Source of the DNA: Gracilariopsis chorda | Taxonomy: Eukaryota; Rhodophyta; Florideophyceae; Gracilariales; Gracilariaceae | Length of the DNA stretch: 64,000 bases | Assembly: GCA_003194525.1 (NCBI GenBank) | Contig: NBIV01000257.1 | Coordinates: 62,001-126,000, forward strand | Reading direction: 5' to 3' | Part shown: positions 41,140 to 50,950 of the stretch, one piece after another | Position numbering within the stretch: position 1 is the stretch's first letter | Layout: every line of letters starts with the position of its first letter | Program-made: the position numbers and the translations under genes | Notes under the pieces: model-generated | Seen by the model: only the letters and a program-made list of their open reading frames with translations | Database searches by the model: none | What the model was told of the DNA's origin: nothing

Positions 41140-44100
41140 TTAATAAGCAACCTCTACAGAGGGTGGCGGTGCCATAACAACGCGATCGCGGGAAATCCGC
41201 TGATGAGCGTCGTTCATTTCCACCACTAAGGTGTCGTTATCCACTGATATGACCTTGTAGGGACCGTCCGCGACGGGTGAGAGCTTATGCCGTTTCTCCT
41301 TATCAGGGTTCCAGTTCTCCTTACGGACGAAGACGTAGTCAACCTCCGTAATTGGCGGTGCTGTACCTCGTACACGAGAGTCAAAATCACGCCTGTACGA
41401 GGCCTGTGCTCGTGCCATGGAGCTCCGGGCGACCGGGATTAACTTCGTAAGCCACAATTTCCATCGTTGGCGATAATCCTTCACGGAAGGGAAGTTTGCC
41501 AGCGTAGGCTGGGGTTCCAACGCTACGGCGGGCGGATGACGCGAAAGTACCAATTCAAATGGAGTCAAACCCGTTGTACGGTGTACCTGTGTGTTATACG
41601 CAAACTTCAAGGCGTCAGTGTACAGGTCCCATGTTTTGGGGTCATCAGCAACGTAAGAACGGAGAGAGGCTAACAGCGTTCGGTTAAACCGCTCGACTTG
41701 CCCATTACACTGGGGGTGGTAGGTCGTTGTGAACAGATTCTTGATATCGAGAATCCGACACACGTCCTCAAAGAATCGCGATGCGAATTGCTTTCCGTTA
41801 TCGTATAGAATGTTAACCTGTGGTCCGTAGACAAATACCCAATGGGTGACGAAGGCTTGCGCCACCGCGAAAGCGGATATCTTCCGTAAAGGTACGGTGC
41901 GAACCAACTTGGAGAAACGATCCGTGATAACGAGTAAAAACTTATGTCCACGCTTTGTGGTGAGCAGCGGTCCCAAGAGGTCAATTGCGACAAACTCGAG
42001 AGGGGCCCGTGCTGGAAATAACTTCAACTTCGTTGAGTGCTTCCGGAGTTTGACCCGGTTTTTGGCACACTCCGTGCATGACCGCACAGTCGCGTAGCAG
42101 TCCACAGCCATGGCTGGCCAATAGTAACTCCGTCGCAACGTGAGGTAAAGTTTCCGTCCACCGGCGTGTCCACCAAGTTTCGCATAGTGCGACAAGTGCA
42201 GCACTCTAGATTGTAGAGTATGCGGTACCACTACCTGTGGGGTTGTTTGAACCGTCCTGACGAGGTATCCAACATCATTCACCTCGAAAGGGAGTTGCGC
42301 ACCGCCATTAAGTCGGGCGCGAATCTGAGTACAGAAGGGATCACCTTGTTGTTCTCTGACCATCTCCTCCGGGGGTATTGGCACGAAATTACCCGGTGGG
42401 GGTTTCTGAGCATCGTCCGAGACGAGTAGTGCGTCCAGTTCATCATCCGATTCCGGTTCTTCATCCGAGTTATCGGGTTCACGGTCCGGGTTCTCCGGTT
42501 CTCGACCGTCGACGACGAAGCAAGGAATGTCCTCGTCCCCAGCGGGTAGAGTTTCACCATCCGTGGGTAAACGCGACAGCGCGTCCGCCTGAGCGTTCTT
42601 TGTGCCCTTCTTGTAGATCACCTCGAAGTCGAATTCCGCAAGGCGGAGCCTCCAACGCATTAAGCGGCCTGACGGTTCAGAGACTGTCATGAGCCATCGT
42701 AATGACGAGTGATCCGTGTAAACGGTGAAGTGCACACCCATAAGATAGGGGCGGAGAGTGGAGAGTGCCCACACAACTGCAAGACACTCTTTCTCCGAGA
42801 CGGAGTAATTCCGCTCGTGAACATTCAGTGAGCGTGACCAGTACCCAATAGGGGTTCGTTCTCCTTCGGGAGTTGTCTGAAAGAGAGCGCAACCTACTTG
42901 GTAGTCACTAGCATCCGTGTCTACGGTAAACGGTAGTCCGGGTTTCGGTAACGATAAGATCGGTGCTGATGTTACAGCCTCCTTGAGGGAGTTAAACGCC
43001 TTCGTCTCGACGGACGTAAAGGGTTCCAATTTCGGTGGTTGGCCTTTCCGCAAGAGCGCGTTCAAGGGTGCTGAGATATCCGCACAATTCGGGATAAACC
43101 GTCGATAGACGTTGACTAATCCTAGAAAGGAGCCTAGTTCCGTTTGAGTGGCGGGTTCCTTCGCTTGGCGGAGCGACTTAACTCGAGCTTCCTCGATCAT
43201 CACACGCCCAGGGCGGATTATGTGGCCCAGATACTTCACTGTATCTGTAAAGAACTCACATTTCCTCAACTTGAGAGTAACTCCAGCCTCACGTAGCGTG
43301 GTCATGATATCTCTCACGTGTGTGAGGTGGTCATCCAGATTATCTGAGAATACTATGATATCGTCCAGGTAGACGAGGCATGTACGCCATTTGAAGCGAT
43401 CCAGTAGTATGTCGATAGCACGCTGGAAAGTAGCGGGAGCATTGGTCAAACCAAAAGGCATCCGTTTGAAACGGTAGAGTCCGGAGTGACAGACAAAAGC
43501 AGTCTTGTCGCGGTCCTGTTCCCTGACGGGCACCTGCCAGTATCCCCAATTGGCGTCTAGAGCCGTGAAAACGGTAGCATTTCCGAGTGAATCGATGTAC
43601 TCATCCATTCGTGGGATCGGGTACACATCCTTGATGGTTACGGCGTTCAGTCGACGGTAGTCGATGCAAAAGCGCCAGGATCCATCCAGTTTCGGAGCCA
43701 GTACCACTGGGGATGCCCACGGCGACTGAGCCGGTTCTATTACTCCAGCTTGGAGCATCTTTTCCACTTGGAATTCTTCCTCTTCTCGAGCTTTAGGGCC
43801 TGCCCTATAGGTGTGCTGAGCGATCGGCCTGGTATCAGGTAGCAAGTCAATCCGGTGCTCCGTTGTAGTAATCTCCCCTAGGGAGCCATCCCACATCGTG
43901 GTGAAATTCCGTAGCATCTCACGGAGACGTTCACGGTGCGATTCCGGCACATGACCGAGGTCAAGTTCCTCGAGTTCTTTCACGGGATCAATCCGGTCGT
44001 AACTCGTTGGAACCGGCTTAGCATCCGAGCATTTCGGCATTTGGACGGTAGTCTCCTCCCCCTCCTTAGATTGAACGAGACCGAGGACATCGGCGGCGGT

Positions 44101-45000
44101 AATTCTCGTGGGAACCATCGCGGTGGGGTGGGGCATTACCGAACCAATGACTTGGTTTTTCACCAGTGACTGGGGCGTAGAGCCTAGATTGGCGACCAGC
44201 ACGTTGAACGGTTTGTCGGGCTCAATTTGAGCTACTCCATTCGCCACGGCGAGTTGATACCTATCATATAAGGATGAAAGGGGTTGAATTACTCGTAAAC
44301 CGTGTTGACGGGAAGTGACTCGTACCCAAACTTGCGATTCCGGGGGAAGTTGGACAGACGCGGCAACGCGGAGCTTTGTAGAGTCCCGGGAAGCCGGTGG
44401 GGGTTCCTGCGCAGCAGGTAATGGAACGTGCTTCTTCGAGGCACGTCGTAGAGGACGACGTACGATCGGAACGGAGGAGCCGTCTTCCATTTCCACACGT
44501 CTTAGACGGGGCCTGATGGCATCGACGAATCTGTCACAGAAGTCGCATCCTAAGATCAAAGGGGCGGCAAGTTTCCGACAAACAATAAAGTTGAGTTTCA
44601 CAAGAAAGGAGCCAAGGCGCACGACCAGGTCGATTGTCCCAACCGTTGATAACGGGTTATCATTCGCATCCGCGACATCCGGTATCACGCCATGGCGGAT
44701 CTGAGACTGCTACGACGGTGGCAGGAGCGACTCAACGATGAAGTTCGGGCCTGCACCTGTGTCCAAAACAGTGAGAACTCGCACCATAAACTGGGTGGAA
44801 AGGCCAAGGTCAGCATATACCTTGTAGTTTCTCTTGGCCATTACCAAAACTCTGTCCGGGAACCGGTTGTTTCGAACACGTTTCCACGGTCGACGCAGAA
44901 CACTAAAGTGTTCAGAGTTCACGTCTGAGACGGCCTGTTTCCTAGTAAGGATTTTGACCGGGGAGCGAGGCAGTGACGCCTCGGGCGCCTTCAACCTCAA
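41140..45000 (-). pseudogene. pol: Pol polyprotein of gypsy element 1: protease, RT, RNase H, integrase (one in-frame TAG)
   Basis: The frame runs from the protease N-terminus (LPRSPVKILTRK near 44960) through VLTVLDTGAGPN, the protease active site, to a TAG at 44710-44712, and continues in the same frame to 41140. Element 2 has sense codons at this point. Downstream come RT with CLVYLDDIIVF, RNase H starting FTVDTDASDYQVG, integrase with a His/Cys zinc-finger region (HYAKLGGHAGG, CTECAKNR) and YHPQCNGQVERFNR, and a GPY/F-like YVFVRKENWNPDKEKRHKLS. Pol lies in the -1 frame relative to Gag and is open upstream to the gag stop without an ATG, so frameshifting is the likely mode of expression. 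The -1 frame peptide is conserved with element 2. Confidence 0.9.
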
Positions 45001-45038
45001 CTCTGAGGGCGCCTCTCCCGTACGGGAGACTCCCGAAA

Positions 45039-46286
45039 TCAGTTTTCCTGAGCCCGTTCCGCCTGAGGCGGGGTCTCAGAATCCTGAACCACTAGCAGTG
45101 GAGCGCTAGCGGGGGTGTCTTGTCGAACAAGACGGGGGTTAGTGACCTGCTCAGCAGGGGAAAGCAACGCGTGTCGCGGGTTCGTATCCGGGATATTCCG
45201 GGAAAAGTCCGTCTTCGCTCGTAAGTACGAGGCAATCGGAACAGTCTGCTTCTCCGCTGGAGCAAGGGCTTCATAGTTACCGATCACTCGGGTTACTTCT
45301 CTCAAAGTGAGGATGCAGTCCGGTGAAATGTGACCGTGTTCGTAACATATGTGGCATATGACTCCAGAGCGTGGGGGCGGCTGACCAGAAAGAGCATCCG
45401 TGTGTCTCACCGCTGGGCGGGTATCCTTCCATCCGGGACGACTCTGCCGTAGGGCACCATTCGAATAGGGAATGCGAGGTCCGTGAACACGGGGTCCGTC
45501 AACATACAGCAGGGAATTCTCCTGAGCTGTGTCGTAGGACGCATCCGTCGTGGACGGCAGTTCCGTTGTCGGAATAGACTGAGCAGCGGCCTGAGCGAGG
45601 TAAGCGTTATCGTAGTCCCTTGAAGGGCGTCCACTCGCTGCTAGCGATAAAGATGGTGAACTGGCTTCCATCATCAACGCCTTGGCGGGACGAAACTTCG
45701 ATGCAGGGATACGAGCTCGAAGTGCATCACCTTCCGCTTGCGCGTGTTGGATCAACTCCAAATAGGTGGTGTTACGACGATCCTCCCGATATCGGGCCAC
45801 CAGCGTATGGATTGCCAGATCCAATCCATCGATGTACATGGTGCAGCGTTCTCCAGACGAGTAAACATTGCCACACCTGTGGAAAGCCTTATTAAGGCGT
45901 ACCGAGAATTCGGTTTCCGTCTCTCCAGATTTCTGGCGGGTATCGCGTAAAGCGAGAATAGCCGCTTGAATAGCGTTGTTCGTCGCGTAGGACCGCAAGT
46001 GGTACTGAACCGCTTCTGGCCAGCACGTTACATCTCCTTCGGAGGCTCGGGAAGAACCTCTTACAGAGTTGTATTGATCCTCGGCGAGGCCACGTAGAAA
46101 ATACGGTAGGGCAATAAACGCCTGTCCTTCGTTCATACCAAGTATGTCCGCTTCGGAAACGAACCTTCCGACGAAGTCTAACACCAATATGGGATCCTCT
46201 CCAGAAAAGGACTGGTTACGAAGGGAAAGCTGCATACGCTTTATGCAGTCCTTCACCTTACCCGTACCGCGGGGTGTACGATCCAA
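45039..46286 (-). CDS. gag: Gag (capsid and zinc-knuckle nucleocapsid), ORF2 of gypsy element 1
   Basis: About 415 codons. Residues 1-200 resemble the retrotransposon Gag capsid (WPEAVQYHLRSYATNNAIQA; ETEFSVRLNKAFHRCGN; LELIQHAQAEGDALRARIP). A C-X2-C-X4-H-X4-C zinc knuckle follows near residue 308 (CHICYEHGHISPDC). No ATG lies at the left border; the frame is open back to the TGA that ends ORF1, 8 codons upstream of the first residue given here and in the same frame. Production may need stop readthrough, or initiation at the ATG about 18 codons in. The 3' end GGAAAACTGA overlaps the start of the Pol frame. Confidence 0.88.
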   Translation of the reverse strand: MDRTPRGTGKVKDCIKRMQLSLRNQSFSGEDPILVLDFVGRFVSEADILGMNEGQAFIALPYFLRGLAEDQYNSVRGSSRASEGDVTCWPEAVQYHLRSYATNNAIQAAILALRDTRQKSGETETEFSVRLNKAFHRCGNVYSSGERCTMYIDGLDLAIHTLVARYREDRRNTTYLELIQHAQAEGDALRARIPASKFRPAKALMMEASSPSLSLAASGRPSRDYDNAYLAQAAAQSIPTTELPSTTDASYDTAQENSLLYVDGPRVHGPRIPYSNGALRQSRPGWKDTRPAVRHTDALSGQPPPRSGVICHICYEHGHISPDCILTLREVTRVIGNYEALAPAEKQTVPIASYLRAKTDFSRNIPDTNPRHALLSPAEQVTNPRLVRQDTPASAPLLVVQDSETPPQAERAQEN

Positions 46287-46310
46287 TGAGGAGTCCTCAA
46301 GCCGATAATA

Positions 46311-47192
46311 TCAGTACGATACCAACTTCTTGTAGAGGGGATTAGTACATTTGAGTTCCCTCAATCCTAAGTGTTTCCTTCCCTTCCTCCGGGGGCGAAT
46401 CACACCTTGGGTGGAAGAAGACCGTTTAGAATGGGACGGGCGTCGGCGACGATCATCGTCCGACGAAGAAGCCGACGACACCGAACCATCTGAATGGTGA
46501 GAATCCTGTGAAGACAGGGAGGAATCCGACGAGTCGGGATCGTGCTTGGGCTGCTTCTTACGAGTGCGGCGGGTAGAATCTTTCTTCTCGCGCTTCGCTT
46601 TTTGCGAGACAGCAGCGGCCTCACCCGGGACGTTGTCATCCATCAAGATAGTTTGCTCCAACGTCCTCAGACGGGCACTGACACGATCAAATCGGGTTTC
46701 CACATTCTCAACATAGTTGGCAGGGCCACCAAAACATTCCAACACAGTGTTGACATCCGCCCTTAAAAGGCGAATGTCCTCAGCCAAATCCTTCATAGAA
46801 GAGGTATCAAACCTGACACGCAGGACTTCAAACTCCTCCACGAGTGCATTGTGTGCTTCACGCATCTCCTCAAGCTGCGCTTGGACACTAAGGGGGGCGT
46901 CAGTATCGGGGTCTCCCCTCCGGGGTGCAGCTACATCGGCAGAAGCCGGGTCGACACCAGAGATGGGAGCGTCCTTCAACGCCTTAGGCGGGGGTTTCTG
47001 GGCTCTCGACGAGTCTTGGCCCTTCGACTTGCCTCTCAAAGTGGCACGTCGAGGGTGGCCAGCGGGGACCTTCGAGACCTCTGCCTGTTCCACGTCACTG
47101 ACGGAACGACTCCGCGTGACAAGGGGTTCGGCGGAGGATGGTCGCCGAGACATGTGTAGACCAAAAACTCCCACGAAATGGTAAGAAACCAA
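46311..47192 (-). CDS. ORF1 of gypsy element 1: coiled-coil, basic Gag N-terminal protein
   Basis: About 293 codons, or 280 from the ATG at 47153 (MSRRPSSAEP). Residues 95-200 look helical and probably coiled coil (QLEEMREAHNALVEEFEVLR; RFDRVSARLRTLEQ). The C-terminal third is Lys/Arg/Ser-rich with SDSSLSSQDSHHSDGS and RRRRPSHSKR, and ends LKCTNPLYKKLVSY. Element 3 has the same layout and the near-identical end LPCTNPLYRRIID, despite little identity elsewhere. I do not recognise a family. Position and basic tail suggest a matrix-like or RNA-binding N-terminal Gag part. It ends in TGA, and the same frame continues directly into Gag. Confidence 0.8.
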   Translation of the reverse strand: MVSYHFVGVFGLHMSRRPSSAEPLVTRSRSVSDVEQAEVSKVPAGHPRRATLRGKSKGQDSSRAQKPPPKALKDAPISGVDPASADVAAPRRGDPDTDAPLSVQAQLEEMREAHNALVEEFEVLRVRFDTSSMKDLAEDIRLLRADVNTVLECFGGPANYVENVETRFDRVSARLRTLEQTILMDDNVPGEAAAVSQKAKREKKDSTRRTRKKQPKHDPDSSDSSLSSQDSHHSDGSVSSASSSDDDRRRRPSHSKRSSSTQGVIRPRRKGRKHLGLRELKCTNPLYKKLVSY

Positions 47193-47252
47193 AAGTTTGG
47201 ACAGTGAATCTCCGAGGAGAGGTAATACAAAACCTAACCGTTTCCGATTCTA

Positions 47253-47265
47253 GGTCGGGAGACCA
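47253..47265 (-). other. Primer-binding site of gypsy element 1, matching tRNA-Tyr
   Basis: On the minus strand, three bases after the 5' LTR, it reads TGGTCTCCCGACC. The complement ends GGGAGACCA, the 3' end of eukaryotic tRNA-Tyr (yeast tRNA-Tyr ends CGGGAGACCA). Element 3 has the identical 13 bases at 62312-62324. Confidence 0.7.
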
Positions 47266-47268
47266 CTT

Positions 47269-48172
47269 TGTAGTGCAATACCCGCAAGCGGGACAACACA
47301 CGAAGACGTTCGGAATCTTCCCCTCTGGAGGGTAACACAGCGAACGGAGCCTCTCCGGATGAGCACGACGAAGTCGGGTTGTAAAGCCGAGGCTCACCCT
47401 CACGCCAAGCCGGGAGAGTTGAAACTGTAGGATTAGGATCACCACGAATGGGAAAACAGCCCTTCCAAGGAGTACGAGTCCACGTAAGTGGGGGAATACG
47501 TCACGGGATACCGGCACGAGAGACACGCGTCAGCGGTGACGAGCAACCACACAAAGGGGTAGGAACCACGAGAGTGGGGTAAGGGAAATACGGGGGATGC
47601 CCGATTGGGGGCGACGGGGGTGTGGGCCAACGGGACCACGGAAAAAGGTACAAAAGAAACCCTATACAGTGGCGAGAACACGGCGGTGGTGAATTAAGTG
47701 ACAAGTGCCCAAGGCGGTGATACTCCTAGTGACGCAGGGTGGATAAGTCTACCGTTAGTAACGCGGCTTTACCTCCGAGGAGTGTAGAAGACTCGCGAAA
47801 GCGGAAAAGACTTAGAGCCAAGAACCCCTGGTTGGGGAAGTTTACTCAGTGTCAGGGCGAGGTCGCCGAGCCACTATATAGTGTAGTAATCTCCCTACTG
47901 TAGCGTAGATAAATAATAAATAATAAATATAAGTTAACTAAATGTCCACACCGTGGTGCCAACCTCCTCTTGACTATCCGTGTCACACGTGGTCCACTCA
48001 CGCCTTGGGCGGCACACGGCGCATGCACAGGTGTGCACCTGGCGCACAGTGCGGATCCGCTGAGGGCTGAGACACCCGCTAATAGCGGTAGTAATCATAA
48101 ACACGCGAAAGCGGCAAAAACATCAAGTCCACAGGGCATCGCTGAGTAATCCTCCTTGAGGATTGCACTTAA
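47269..48172 (-). repeat. 5' LTR of gypsy element 1
   Basis: 904 bp, about 99% identical to the 3' LTR by eye. Its outer end reads TTAA where the other LTR has TTCA, so the terminal CA is mutated. CTTTA (48173-48177) follows as target duplication. Confidence 0.93.
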
Positions 48173-48177
48173 CTTTA

Positions 48178-48367
48178 GTCCGAAGACCGTTTCCCTCTAA
48201 CAGTTCCTTAGATCCAGACAGAGCCGCTGTTGCTCGACTCGTATTCTGTTGTCCCCTTTCCAGACTCTTCAAGGGCTACTCCTTCCGCGCAATGCACGTT
48301 TTGTGGGGAGCTATCGTACCTCACGTGAACGCCACCCAGAAATAGTTGCCGAACCAATTAAATCTGG
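48178..48367. other. Short spacer between gypsy element 1 and repeat copy A
   Basis: 190 bp that was next to 37,264 before the retrotransposon inserted. It may be the Helitron 5' region, but I cannot confirm this. Confidence 0.3.
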
Positions 48368-48854
48368 ATGACGAACGCGTTGTTTGGTGAGAAAGTTAAA
48401 CTTAACAGATTCCGCCAGTACTGCCAGCGTACCTTTTTCAGACGTCCTGACTCGCCCAGAGTGCTAGAACCCACACCGTAGGTTAACCACAGCGAAGGAG
48501 AACGCGAGCGCTCAGTGGGCTAGTGCATTGCACGCTTTTGTATAGCGTGCAATGCGATTGGTGCACATGACCGTTGAAAAATAGTAATTAAAACGGTCAT
48601 GTGCACTGCACTGCAACGGCTCGGTTACTGTAGTGTAACGGCTGGGCTACTGTAGTCAAACGGCTAGGCTACTGTGGCGTGCAAAAGGCGCCAGGTGGAA
48701 ACGTGTCGCATTATGCGGTGCAAGATGCCTCTTGGAGCGCATAAAACGCCACGTTTCCACTTGGCAGCCTCCTTGCCGATTTTGCAGCCAATGAGTGGGC
48801 GTTACCTGACACACAGACAGACAGACGGACAAACATTGTCTTTAGTAAGGGGGG
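48368..48854. repeat. Hairpin-rich 487-bp repeat, copy A
   Basis: Starts ATGACGAACGCG and ends GTCTTTAGTAAGGGGGG. The same borders delimit copy C. It contains three strong inverted repeats: 48525-48535 with 48545-48555; 48561-48575 with 48592-48606; and 48690-48705 with 48750-48765 (one mismatch). A threefold ACGGCT...GGCTACTGT motif lies near 48618-48676. No coding capacity. It is probably a non-autonomous element or structured RNA-derived repeat; no terminal repeats or target duplications were identified. Confidence 0.8.
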
Positions 48855-49267
48855 ACAAGTGGCTCCATTGCGTGCTTCGCACGCGTTAAGGAGTGAAAGA
48901 AGCATTAGAGTGAAAAGAGTATTCGGGTAGCGTGTTTTGGGTAGTTTGTTTGTAGAATGCAAGTATTTTTGGGGAGTAAGAAGGGAGAAGAAAAGAAAAA
49001 ATGAAAGAAAGAAGAAGAGGTTAACTTCAAGCTATCAAGTTCGTCAACGAAAGAACTTCGGGGTACACTACATTCTTGGTAGAGATGCTACCGTCAGGGG
49101 GACAGGTCACGATGTTGGTCTGTTTGGTGGTCTGAGAAAAGGCGATGTACAGAAGGCCATGCGTGAAACAGCGATCACGCAAATCGATTCCGATGCGACC
49201 ATTAGACGACTGAACCTGTGCCTTATTGGTACTGATGGCAAAACAGACACGTAGTGGGAACTGGGTC
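48855..49267 (-). mobile_element. Helitron 3'-end fragment
   Basis: About 413 bp homologous to 31862-32275, including the terminal hairpin and the last part of the helicase (FPLRVCFAISTNKAQVQS ... LLYIAFSQTT, the counterpart of FPVRVCFAITTNKAQGQS ... LYVAFSRTT). It is diverged from the larger copy. Homology ends at about 49267 and starts exactly where repeat copy A ends. It could be a truncated insertion or a non-autonomous derivative. Confidence 0.8.
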
Positions 49268-49373
49268 TGATTTACGAAATAAATAAAACTGTGTGTGCAT
49301 AGAAAGTGCGCTTTCAGCTCCTTCATGCAACGCATGATCGAAGGCAATGGTAATAGGTGCTCTGCACGCGGGC

Positions 49374-49657
49374 GTTTCACGCCCGCGTGCAGAACAGCAC
49401 ACCGCCGCCGCATGCAGTTCGTAGATGCTGGTATGGCAATGGCATGCTTTGCATGAGGGTGTTTCACGCCCCGCGTGCAGACTGCCCCACCGCCTCGGCA
49501 CGCAGTCTGCAGAGGCTGCTATGTCACACTACGCGTCTGGCGTGTAGATGAGATCGGGCGTTTCACGCCCCGCGTGCAGACTGCCCCACTGCCTCGGCAC
49601 GCAGTCTGCAGAGGCTGCTGTGTCACGCTACGCTTCGAGTTTGTAGATGAGATCTGC
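49374..49657. repeat. Tandem repeat of about 87-99 bp, three copies
   Basis: Units start at 49374, 49460 and 49560 with GTTTCACGCCC, followed by CGCGTGCAG, a CCGCC-like core and GATGAGATC-type ends. The second and third copies are much closer to each other than to the first. The unit contains short palindromes (GGGCGTTTCACGCCC; TGCAGACT with AGTCTGCA). Confidence 0.75.
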
Positions 49658-49869
49658 ATATCTTAGCATTTGGAAGGAAAGTGCCACCATCGTGCAAATC
49701 ATAGTCGTTCGTAGCGTTTTTTTACATAGCATTATTGAACAGAGTTGTGCGCCGCCTGTAATATACCTTGCATTGCCATCAGAGCCTCAGATAGCCTCTT
49801 TAGACTCGTGTGAGAAGGTATTGTGGCTTCTATTGCATCGAATTTAAGCATAAACTGCACACTGACACC

Positions 49870-50365
49870 TAGCATTGTCGCCTCTCGAATCATGGCGTCT
49901 AGTATGATGGCGCGTAGCATCGTCGATCCTAGCATCGATGCGCTTAGGATTGTCGCGCCCAGAATCGTGGGGTCTAGCATCGTCTAGCATTCTTGTGCAG
50001 AACCTCTTGGCGTGCTGCTCAGGTATTGTGGCTTCTATGGCATTGAGCATTGAGGATGAAGCTGTAGAGCATTGCTTGGTAAACGGAAGTAGAATCGTCG
50101 CGCATTCCACTATGGCGCACAAAGTGTTCATGTAGAACATGGTCAAGCATAGCCTTATTGCGCAGAGCATCGTAGAAGACAGCACTGCGTGTGGCAATTA
50201 TGCAGCAAACTATGCTACTGTGCGGAAGTTAAACCTTTGCGTATACTGCAGCAGCGTAGAGCATCGTCGTGCCTAGCATTGTCGCGCATCGAATCATTAC
50301 GCATAGCTTTGTCCGTCTTACCATTGTCGGGCTTAGCATCATTGTAAAGAGCATGGTGATGTGGA
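49870..50365. repeat. Degenerate 15-bp periodic array
   Basis: Between 49870 and 49989 the sequence splits cleanly into 15-base units resembling TAGCATCGTCGCGCC. The phase resumes at about 50092-50180 and 50259-50363. Single-copy spacers interrupt it. A minus-strand reading gives five-residue periodic peptides (MLGST, ILDAM, TMLCA style), so it may be a decayed pentapeptide-repeat coding region or a simple 15-bp minisatellite. Confidence 0.65.
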
Positions 50366-50515
50366 GCGTTGGTTAAGAGATCACTGCGTACTGCTCTATG
50401 GTTTAGAGAAGTATAGAGGTGCCGGCAAGTAAATGCTTGTATACTTATGTCAAGCAATGTCTCATTTGTAGAGTAACTAAAGCAAGAGAAAGGGGAGAAC
50501 TCAGCGCCCGAATTT

Positions 50516-50627
50516 CATGGCACGCTTTAGTGTAGTGCCATTTTATTGGTGTGCATAACCATGGTGAATAACATGGCACGCGTTAGTGTAGTGCCATTTT
50601 ATTGGTGTGCATAACAATGGTGTAGTG
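50516..50627. repeat. 56-bp direct repeat, two copies
   Basis: Copies at 50516 and 50572 share CATGGCACGC(T/G)TTAGTGTAGTG and the following TTATTGGTGTGCATAAC. They lead directly into repeat copy B. Confidence 0.7.
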
Positions 50628-50939
50628 TAGCGTGCAATGGCATTGGTGCACATGACCGTTGAAAAATAGTAATTAAAACGGTTATGTGCACTGCACTGCA
50701 ACGGCTCGGTTACTGTAGTGTAACGGGTGGGCTACTTTGGTCAAACGGCTAGGCTACTGTGGCGTGCAAAAGGCGCCAGGTGGAAACGTGTCGCATTATG
50801 CGGTGCAAGATGCCTCTTGGAGGGCATAAAATGCCACGTTTCCACTTGGCAGCCTCCTTCTCGATTTTGCGGCCAATGAGTGGGCGTTAGCTGACACACA
50901 GACACACAGACGGACAAACATTGTCTTTAGTAAGGGGGG
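50625..50939. repeat. Hairpin-rich repeat, copy B (5'-truncated)
   Basis: About 315 bp matching the last two thirds of copies A and C and ending with the same GTCTTTAGTAAGGGGGG. The first 165 bp of the family is missing. The middle hairpin has a C-to-T change. Confidence 0.8.
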
Positions 50940-50950
50940 AATGAATATAT

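Larger units (their letters stand above)
37265..48172 (-). mobile_element. Gypsy element 1: complete Ty3/gypsy chromovirus-like retrotransposon
   Basis: A 10.9-kb element on the minus strand bounded by CTTTA duplications. In its own direction the order is 5' LTR, primer site, ORF1, Gag with zinc knuckle, Pol (PR-RT-RNaseH-INT), linker and chromodomain, an antisense 607-codon ORF, polypurine tract, 3' LTR. The integrase after RNaseH and the chromodomain place it in Ty3/gypsy. LTRs are 903 and 904 bp with about ten differences by eye, so insertion is recent. Pol carries one TAG, one TAA and a frameshift, so this copy is probably not autonomous unless recoded. It sits next to, or inside, the 5' end of the Helitron. 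Confidence 0.93.
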
